Shown here piece after piece: positions 56,726 through 64,000 of a stretch of DNA of 64,000 nucleotides. This DNA is from Lactarius indigo (lineage: Eukaryota > Basidiomycota > Agaricomycetes > Russulales > Russulaceae). The notes below the pieces were generated by a model, which did not search any database, was not told where the DNA came from, and saw only the letters and a list, made by a program, of their open reading frames with translations. Every line of letters begins with the position of its first letter. Positions within the stretch are counted from its first letter, which is position 1. Both the position numbers and the translations under genes were made by a program. The DNA lies in the NCBI GenBank assembly GCA_025766275.1, contig JAFKAC010000025.1:1-64000 (forward strand), in the 5' to 3' direction.

Positions 56726-59700
56726 ATGCCTCGCAACCGTGATGCCATTGTTCCGGACATCGTTGACGGTATCGAGGAGGTCGTAATCAAGCACACCAAG
56801 ACTAAGCGTGGTACAATCCGGACAACGGAAACAGTTGTTCCCGTTGTCCGTCCACAGAAAGAGCGTCCAGGACAGCCATCACGGTCAAGAAAGATGGGCA
56901 CACAATCTCATCCTCATGAAGGGAATTCAACAGCTTCCAGGACGCCGATCCGTTCCCCTGAGGACCCGCATATGCACCCATCCATGGACGAGCAGCAGTA
57001 CCCACTCCAGGATACCACAGAGGACTGGGAGCCTCATCCACGCTCGCAGGCCACCCAACAAGCTGCTGTATGTCTTGCGTTGTGTTAGAATCATGTAGAG
57101 ATCCTGATGAGATGTAGACTCCAATGAAACAGTGGATCGAACTCCGGAATAGATACCTCCATATTCTATTGGAGACGGAGGCTCAGCGAAGATCCGACAA
57201 GTGTTCCAAGTGCACCAGGAAACCTGAAATAAGGTGTCCAGATTGCTTTGGTTCACCTTCCTTTTGTAAGGAGTGTTGCCTTGAGGCCCACAGGAACTCG
57301 CCATTTCACCGACCACTCATATGGAGTGTAACCCACTACACTCCAGTGACTCTGCACTCCCTCGGGTTTGCATTATATATTGGGCATGCTGGTGCACCAT
57401 GCCCTCAGACAGTCGAGGTATGGGCATATTTGGTCCTGTGATTCCCCACACCCCTCACATTAGCATAGGGTATAAGAGCTGCACACACAGTCTCCGCAAT
57501 TCGAAAGGGGCATGCTTTGCAGAGACGCTCCCGCTCAGCATCTCTTACTTCTGTTCCGGAGGCTCTGGAAACTTCTGATAATGCTGGCCAACTCCCTACA
57601 CCTCGCGATACTCCTCAGCCAGAAGGCCTATCAACTAATCTGGAAATCTCTGATGGACTGTTCAACTCCCTGGATATGTATCTGGAGTCCAATGACAGCA
57701 ATACCAGTCGAGTGCGAACAGCGGACTCAGGAAATCCGTTGTTCACTGTTGTTGATAGGAGTGGTATCTTTGACATGGAGATTGTGTTCTGTGTGTGCTC
57801 TGGCACAGATAACACGGGAGAACAGCTCCTCCGAGCTGGGCTATTTCCATCCACATTCAAGCAAATAGAAACATTGTTTACATTCTCAGTTTTGGACGAC
57901 TTCATCACAGATAACCTGGAGTGCAAGACCACAGCCCAGCAATATTATTCAAAGTTACAGAGCATGACAAACAAGATGTTTCCACACAATGTCCAAGTAC
58001 AGTGATACACTGATACATACACACACCTGCATCTAATTAATCATTACAGAATCGTTACAAGCAACTCCTGAGGGCATCACGCCAGTGGCGGGACCTTAAG
58101 AACAGGATGGAAAGTGGTCTTGGGCACCAGCCAGACGGAGAGATCCATCCGGATGGAGCCATGGCCATATTCTGCCCAGCATGCCCACAGCCTGGAATTA
58201 ACCTTCCCACAGACTGGAAAACACTGTACCCTCCGTATGTCCCTTATGAACTGTCACAATCACATATTCATATCCTGCATTACAGAGATCAGCTCATCCG
58301 GACATTTATTATGGATGGAAACTTTTCTGCTGAGCACATGCGCCATAAATCTCAGGAGAAGGATGTCGCACTATCAGCTGGAATGGCATTCATGGCTAAT
58401 CCTGATTCCTACAAGGCTCATCTCCAGAGTGGAAAAGAAGTTGCCCAAGTATGTGGGGTCTTGCATACTCAGCCTCTAGCTAATGGCCTTATAGCCCAGC
58501 ACATGTAACACTTATAGAGCCATTGAACAGGCAAACTCCAGTAGGGCCCACCTTGATGTCACAGGGATTGGTGCAACTGCCTGTTGCCATGGGTTCTTTG
58601 TTCCAACATCTGTGGTAGATTTCCAGAAAGGAGAGAGGTATGTCTGCTCCCATGGAATCCACATATCTGGAGGTGATATATTGTTGACTCTAGGCAAATC
58701 AATATGGACTACAGCATATGCAAGGCTCTCTCATATAATATGGAAGACATTCCTGTGGCACTTGTCATGTATGACATCATGTGTCAATATAGAGTCCACT
58801 TTCAGGAGCGGGTAGAAAACAGTCCTGAGCTCTCACTCCCCAGCTCGCTACAACTCCGGATGGGGATTGGCCTGTTCCATATCCATGGACATCAGGATTC
58901 CTGCTTGCCCAGGTATTCTCCCAGCTACATTCCAGGAGCAAAGCAAGTCGATGGGGAAATAATTGAGACACTGTGGGCACCCCTGAACAATATCTCTCGC
59001 AGCCTGCGAGGGATGTCATTGGACCACAGGCAGGAGGTATTGGATGCTCACATCAATCACTCCAACTGGAAGAAGCTGGTTCGGATTGGTATGCATTCTC
59101 CGTCACCACAATTAATACACTGCTTATATCACCCATATGAAAGTGCCATCCCTACTTAAGCGGTGGAAGAGACTGAAGTCCGGCTTGGATGCTAGTTTGA
59201 AGGCATATGAGGCTCTCAATCGGCACTTCCAAGATAAATCCGAACAATGGCTTAAGGATGATGAGTGTGCTCAGCAGGACAGGCAGATATCACCATCTTC
59301 CATGGATATCTACGACACTGTGAAGGAGAAGGGTATGTGGAATATACTCATCATCATCCACCCATGGCTGACATATGTTGCAAGCTCCATCCTGTGCTAC
59401 TATTCAGCAACAGCTCATTAAGGAGGAGAGTGGAGACCATTCCGTCCATGGTGAGACATCTTGGATTTCATGTGGCCTTAAGATACAGGAGTTGCAGTAT
59501 GTCCACAATCTTCCTTTCTAGTCCACTAAATAATGATATATCCAGACTTGCAATCCGCTATCAGCTCCGGACTCAGGGATCCAAGCTCACTATGGAAGAT
59601 GCACAAATTCTTGAGAACAAACGCAATCGCATACAGAAGCTTATTGATATTTTTGAGCACCAAGCAGATGCATTCCTTCCCCATCATCGGGCAACAGATG

Positions 59701-60623
59701 ATGCTCCCGTTTGGTCTCTGGGAGACTATGCTGAATATGATAATGTGGATGATATAGATGACTCTGGCAATCCTGGCCTCACCTCATCTGGTCGATATCA
59801 CAGACCTCAGACCTCCGACGACTCTGGAATAGAAAGCCTCAATGCTGAGGACATTCCCCTCCTTCTCCCATCATCACTTGGATGGGAGTGGTGCGCAAGC
59901 CATGGTATTAAGTCACTTGCAATTAAAGAGGCAAAGCTACGCTATGCTCAGGCAAGTGATTCCATCCACAGGATTCGCCTTGCTTTAGGGTTCAAGTCAG
60001 CACTCTTCCGAACACAAGTGCGAGATGCCCGGACACAAAGGACGAAGACCCGCGCATGGACCGCTGTTCACAGTGTCGATAGCACGGTTCATGAGCATGC
60101 CCGAAACTATGGCATGGCACGGGATGCATATCTCAAAGTTCAGGAAGGATCCGGAATGTTTCCGGAATTGCCACCACTCCGCCTCACAGATCTCCGTGTC
60201 AGCACAGCCATTCTTGGGGCAGCACAGGTCGGACAACGCAATAAACAGCTTCCATGGATATGGAGCTTTGGGACCTCTGAAAGGCAGGATGGAACTTGGA
60301 TGGATGAGTGTAAGTCAACTGCACAATGGAAAGTATCACAAATACTTACAGATTGAACAGTCAACCGAGTCCATTGGCTTCGGGCAAAAGCTCAGCTTGA
60401 GCGATGGAAAGAAGAGCAGCATAGTATTCATAACGAGGCCATCTGGATTCCAGCTTACTTTCATTCCAAGGCAGAGTGTTGGAAGGCCTGGATGGATATG
60501 GCATCACATGCACAGCTTCCTGGGCATGGAGCATATGCATCTCGTCAAGCACATGCATGGGAGGAGCTATCTAGGAGTTCTATCAAGGCACTCATACCAA
60601 TCACATCTACCTCATTAAAATAA
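56726..60623 (+). CDS. kE, CxC2-KDZ transposase (~1125 codons)
   Basis: Ten proposed exons: 56726-57067, 57133-57417, 57508-57996, 58050-58448, 58500-58637, 58694-59088, 59144-59332, 59385-59496, 59546-60309, 60361-60623. Exon 2 holds the Cys cluster CSKC...CPDCFGSPSFCKECC..H, then FHRPLIW. Exon 4 has FCPACPQPGINLP. Exon 5 has CNTYRAIEQAN...LDVTGIGATACCHGFFVP and VDFQKGER. Exon 6 has YDIMCQY, HIHGHQDSC and DGEIIETLWAPLNNIS. All these are hallmarks of KDZ transposases. All junctions close in frame except exon 4/5, which is one base off, so the copy may carry a 1-nt frameshift. Confidence 0.9.
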
Positions 60624-60839
60624 GTATTGACCATGTAAGGATATATTCTAGTTCCTATCAACTCATAACTTGTAGATCAATAATATCACTCTGCCTCTAT
60701 ATTTCTTGAATGAAAGTTGCCAATTGTCATTTTATGCGAAACTCATACTTCTGTATAAGATGGATGTTTATTCTTCCATCAGCAATGGAAGGCTACCCTT
60801 CTATATGAAACAGACTAAGATTCCACATGTCGAGAGATC

Positions 60840-61625
60840 TTGTGCATCCAGGTTAACGGAATGTGTACTTTCCGTGTTAATGGAATCAGCGGCTTCCGTG
60901 TTAACGGAATCAGTTGTTTCCGTGTTCACAGAATCAGTTGTTTCCGTGTTCATGGAATCAGTTGTTTCCGTGTTCACGGAATCAGTTCCTTCCGTGTTAA
61001 CGGAATATGTGCCCTCCATATTAACGGAATCAATTCCCTCCGTGTTAACGGAATAAATTTCTTCCGTTAACATGGAACTAGTGCCTTCCGTGTTAGTGGA
61101 ATCTGTTGCTTCCATGTTAACGGAATCAGTGCCTTCTGTGTTAATGGAAAATGTTGCTTCCATGTCAACGAAATCAATGGCTTCCGTATCAACGGAATCA
61201 TTGGCTTCCGTGTCAACGGAATCATTGGCTTCCGTGTCAACGGAATCATTTGATTCCGTGTTAACGGAATATGTGGCTTCTGTGTTAATGGAGTCTGTAG
61301 CTTCCGTATTAATGGAATCTGTTGCTTCCGTTTTCACGGACTCTGTAACTTCCAGATTCACTGACTATGTAGCTTCCGGTTTAATGGACTCTGTAGCTTC
61401 CAGTTCAACGGAATATGTGGCTTCCATTTTCAAGGAATTGTTAACTTCCACAAAAATGGATGCTGCAGCTTCCGCTAAAACGGATTCTGCAGCTTCCATG
61501 AACACAAATGCTGCAGCTTCCATGAAAACGGATGCTGTAGCTTCCATCTTCACGGAAGCTCATTATTCCGTCTTTATGGAAACATATTCTTCCATCTTCA
61601 TGGAAACTAATTCTTCCATATGAGA
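60840..61625. repeat. KDZ satellite array 3, 24-bp units
   Basis: About 32 tandem 24-bp units around TTCCGTGTTAACGGAA, an inverted TTCCGT/ACGGAA pair. The last units are more diverged. It lies 150 bp inside the right terminal repeat, mirroring array 1 on the left. The unit length keeps frames open on both strands; the resulting proteins (ASVLTESV or TDSVNTEA repeats) are not taken as genes. Confidence 0.92.
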
Positions 61626-61776
61626 TGTAAGCTTATTCTGCCATTTAATTGGGAAGGCCTTGCTTCTGTAGGTGACAGGAGCTTATACTTCTATGTTTCC
61701 TGCAGTGGAAATGTCTGATTCCAATAAACCCATAGAATATTATTTATCAATGTGAGATGCTGTACAGGAAATCCCT

Positions 61777-61883
61777 GAACCGACGTTGGGTGGCCCATGA
61801 ATTCCGGAAAAATCTAGTGCGTCGGCCGACGTCGGTTGGCCCATGAGTCATGAGGGAATCTGCCCGTCGGGTGGCCCATCAAC
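61777..61883 (-). repeat. Right terminal inverted repeat of the KDZ element
   Basis: Complement of 47218-47324; the single difference is CCAACG for CCGACG in the innermost motif copy, itself a CpG transition. Confidence 0.92.
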
Positions 61884-61914
61884 CATGAAATTCATGGCAG
61901 AACATTGGCTGGAC

Positions 61915-63086
61915 TGTCATGAACTCCCCTACTATGTTACGCTCCACCGGCATCAGTCCGACTTGGACTTAAGAGAGGCGTAATCGACTTAGCGAAAATA
62001 AGTGAATGGGGATCACGTGTCAACCCAACACAAGCTGAACAGGGGCACTACTGGCACACGCCGCAGCTAAAGGATGAAAGAGGAATATCCCTAAGTGGAG
62101 GCACTCTTAGTCCGAGACTAAGGCAAACTAGATGCGAGTCAAATGGTGGATTGAAGAAGACCAAGATGGGGACTCTTGGTCTTCCGAGTCAACTACTTAT
62201 ACAGATACACGCGGGCTTTAAAGCGCCGCTAGAATAGTACGTAACCAATAGCGTAACTAGCTCGAACCCTAGTACAGCTATCCTAGGAATGAGTCATACA
62301 TGAGTCACAATCACATGCAAACTACTATGCTGACTGATGCGAAGTAAGAATCCATAACTAATGCTGATACCGGACCGTAGTCATAACCGGTCATGGGTCG
62401 TGTGTAATGAGTCATTGAGTCCGTACCGTAACATACTACCTCCCCTTTTCTGTCCTTATCTGATCCACTTCCTTTCTTGGTAGTTACCTTCTTATGCTTC
62501 CCCTTATCTGATTGTGCTAGCACCTTCTGTGCTATTCTTGTTCACCCTTCTTGTTGTCTTGCTGGCATGATACCATCTTGCACAATACTCGCATTATCTT
62601 GCCAGCACAGCACTCTATCTATAACAACCAGTAGCATTATGCGCTCAGGCACAATCCTGTACTATATAAGGATTCCTGTAGTGCGCCTTAGCTCCTTAGC
62701 TTTGGCTTAATCAACTATCTGCGTTGTATCTTCATTGCCTCCTTGAGTGCCTCAGTCCCTTCAGCACTCAAGCCCTTGACCCTGAACCCCTGACCCTTGA
62801 CCCTTCTCTCCTTTGGGTCATTCCCCTCTCAGCCTCTGTGCAGGCTTCCCCTTGACTTCACTCCAAGTCTTATCCCCTTTCTGTCTTACTGGTCAGCCCA
62901 GTGACACGTGACCTTTGGACTTAGGCCTCCGAGCTTGTCCATTGTTACCAACTCAGTCACCTTAGCACAAGGGGCTGTTTCAGAAGATCTTAGGAATCCT
63001 TCCATTCAGTGGGGATCTGACTCAGAGTCCTTTGCCTCAGGCAGGATCTGTTACAGAACAACTCATGCCCCCACAGAGGCGTGACA
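61915..63086 (+). repeat. Gyp5-family solo LTR, interrupted
   Basis: Begins TGTCATGAACTCC and ends GGCGTGACA, the ends of the Gyp5 LTR, in the opposite orientation. Flanks TGGAC and TCGAC match at four of five bases. TATAAG at 62665 is followed 33 nt later by AGCTTTGGCTT (62698-62708), as in the other copy. A Gyp3 solo LTR sits 20 bp from its left end. Without that and one TSD it is about 670 bp. Confidence 0.82.
61935..62433 (-). repeat. Gyp3-family solo LTR, TSD TACTA
   Basis: 499 bp, clearly the same LTR as 31772-32281 but diverged and reversed. It keeps the hairpin GAAGACCAAGA...TCTTGGTCTTC. Perfect duplication TACTA at 61930-61934 and 62434-62438. It lies inside the Gyp5 solo LTR. Confidence 0.92.
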
Positions 63087-64000
63087 TCGACATACACATA
63101 CAGTATCTCTGAGTCTATGCAGAGTTAATGCCACCTTTCGGCTAACCGTGAACTACACGACGGCCACACACACGTGCAGGAGATACTTGCACTCCCAGTG
63201 GAACTTGCGATCGAGATCACGGGGCATGCTCCCACTTATGGAGTGCCCAATTAAGAACAGAGATTGTCAAGGTCCCATGTTCCCCAAACAAAATCATTGT
63301 CGCTGACTTCCCTATGGCTCTACTATCTTTTAATGTTAAACATTAAAACGTTACAACGCGTTTTTTCTTCGACCAGCATCCCCGAGAAGCAGGAACAATG
63401 GAAACATTATTATAAGGGGTTTACGGACCGTATGAGTACACAAGTAGGTTGGCCAACAGAGAAAGGTTAGCAAGCGAACCGTCCGGCGGTGGTTTGTCCG
63501 TAGGCAGCGGGCCGAACGACCCGACTTAGACTGCACTGACTGTTTATTGGAACCCGGACTTAGTTCTGTGCAACTGCGCCGCCAATCTCGTGGTTTTCTG
63601 AGCTTTGAGCTCCTGGACCTCCACTCGAGAACTTTGTAACTGGCCTTGGTCATCGTTTCCAAGCTTCCTAGAAAAAGCTTATATTCTTCGGTACATCCGC
63701 TCCTCCCATGCTACGGACGGGCATCCTGACTCTTGCATACTGTGCGCGCTAATGGCAAGGGGTCGCAATGGCCTCGCTATGGACAATCATATCGAGTTTT
63801 GTTGTTTGCTTCTCAATCAATCATGGGTGAGAGGCATGAGCGTATCTTCTGCACGCGACGACCGATAAAGAGCGTGGAAAGGGCAAGACCAGTATGTATG
63901 GCTAGGGGCTACTCGTCCCACCCCGCACCCACGAGGTTGGCTTGTACGAGACCCTGCACATCATCTACTTATCCTGAGATTGTGCCCTTGAACGGCTTAT
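63087..64000. other. Non-repetitive right edge, gene content uncertain
   Basis: About 0.9 kb with no similarity to the elements described. No complete gene was recognised. The base composition is more even than in the repeats, and it may be flanking single-copy DNA. Confidence 0.4.
63544..63667 (-). CDS. Possible last exon of a minus-strand gene
   Basis: On the minus strand a TTTTCTAG acceptor is followed by an open frame ending at TAA 63546-63544: ...DDQGQLQSSRVEVQELKAQK...RLAAQLHRTKSGFQ. The sequence looks like a helical or coiled-coil C-terminus. The upstream exons would lie to the right, largely outside the window. Based on splice-site and composition only. Confidence 0.25.

Larger units (their letters stand above)
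47218..61883. mobile_element. KDZ-class DNA transposon, 14.7 kb, five genes
   Basis: Bounded by 107-bp inverted repeats (one mismatch). Contents left to right: satellite array 1; kA (-); array 2; kB (-); kC (+); kD (+); kE CxC2-KDZ transposase (+); array 3. KDZ elements are a cut-and-paste class of eukaryotic transposons expanded in mushrooms. TET/JBP oxygenase genes known from some relatives were looked for and not found. No clear target duplication is present: left flank ...TTCCATTG, right flank CATGAAAT.... Confidence 0.9.

Noticed and set aside
60706..61623. Thr/Ser/Val-rich repeat proteins on both strands
   Set aside because: The 24-bp satellite keeps frames open on both strands. Symmetric coding potential and palindromic units argue for a DNA-level role.
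47218..61883. TET/JBP dioxygenase gene in the KDZ element
   Set aside because: Looked for because such genes accompany some fungal KDZ elements. No HxD...H pattern in a supported gene was found.
63170..63245. F-box-like stretch (LALPVELAIEI) on the plus strand
   Set aside because: Only about 20 codons are open before a stop, with no splice sites or further domain. Chance similarity cannot be excluded.

Overview
The window is a transposon-dense stretch of a filamentous fungus, almost certainly a basidiomycete (Agaricomycetes). The evidence is short (~50 nt) GT-AG introns, chromodomain Ty3/gypsy elements, and a KDZ (Kyakuja-Dileera-Zisupton) DNA transposon with a CxC2-type cysteine cluster. 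No conserved housekeeping gene, rRNA or tRNA was recognised. Nearly every base belongs to a mobile element, and most elements sit inside other elements.

Layout. 1-26603: a Ty1/copia element (+ strand; 5' LTR beyond the left edge) is interrupted in its leader by gypsy Gyp2-b (-). Gyp2-b is interrupted by Gyp1-b (6990-14637, complete, TSD TCCAC) and by Gyp2-a (-), and Gyp2-a is interrupted by Gyp1-a (-). A solo LTR (25197-25770, TSD CATAC) sits in the copia RNase H/3' region. 26604-45082: a multi-exon gene (26882-44807) is split in its sixth intron by gypsy Gyp4 (28739-44567, -, TSD CCAAC, identical 717-bp LTRs). Gyp4 itself carries a complete Gyp3 (31772-39583, +, TSD GTGGC). 45083-47217: 3' fragment of gypsy Gyp5 (-) with another solo LTR inside. 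47218-61883: a 14.7-kb KDZ element with 107-bp terminal inverted repeats, three ACGGAA-type satellite arrays and five genes. 61884-64000: a Gyp5 solo LTR holding a Gyp3 solo LTR (TSD TACTA), then about 0.9 kb of non-repetitive sequence.

Main results. (1) All gypsy families in which both LTR and leader are visible have an 11-nt primer-binding site, 2 nt after the 5' LTR, that is the exact reverse complement of the predicted 5' end of their own RNA, 33-35 nt below a TATA box. The 11-mer differs between Gyp4 and Gyp1/2/3 but co-varies with its partner, as expected for Tf1-like self-primed reverse transcription. (2) In these elements Gag has no AUG after the primer site; a GUG or CUG with A at -3 and G at +4 sits at the same place in every copy. 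(3) All 18 LTR-LTR substitutions counted in Gyp1-b and Gyp3 are transitions at CpG. Most Gyp3/Gyp4 stop codons are TGA at conserved Arg codons, and one protease lost its catalytic Asp by GAC to AAC: a strong 5-methyl-CpG deamination signature. (4) Three gypsy families share an uncharacterised module downstream of the integrase chromodomain (ORF3).

The KDZ element carries a minus-strand 562-aa protein (kA, paralogous to the broken gene at 26882-44807), a Ser/Pro-rich protein (kB), a Zn2Cys6-type protein (kC), a small acidic protein (kD) and the CxC2-KDZ transposase (kE). The splice models for kA, kB, kC and kD close exactly in frame; the transposase closes except for one base at a single junction.
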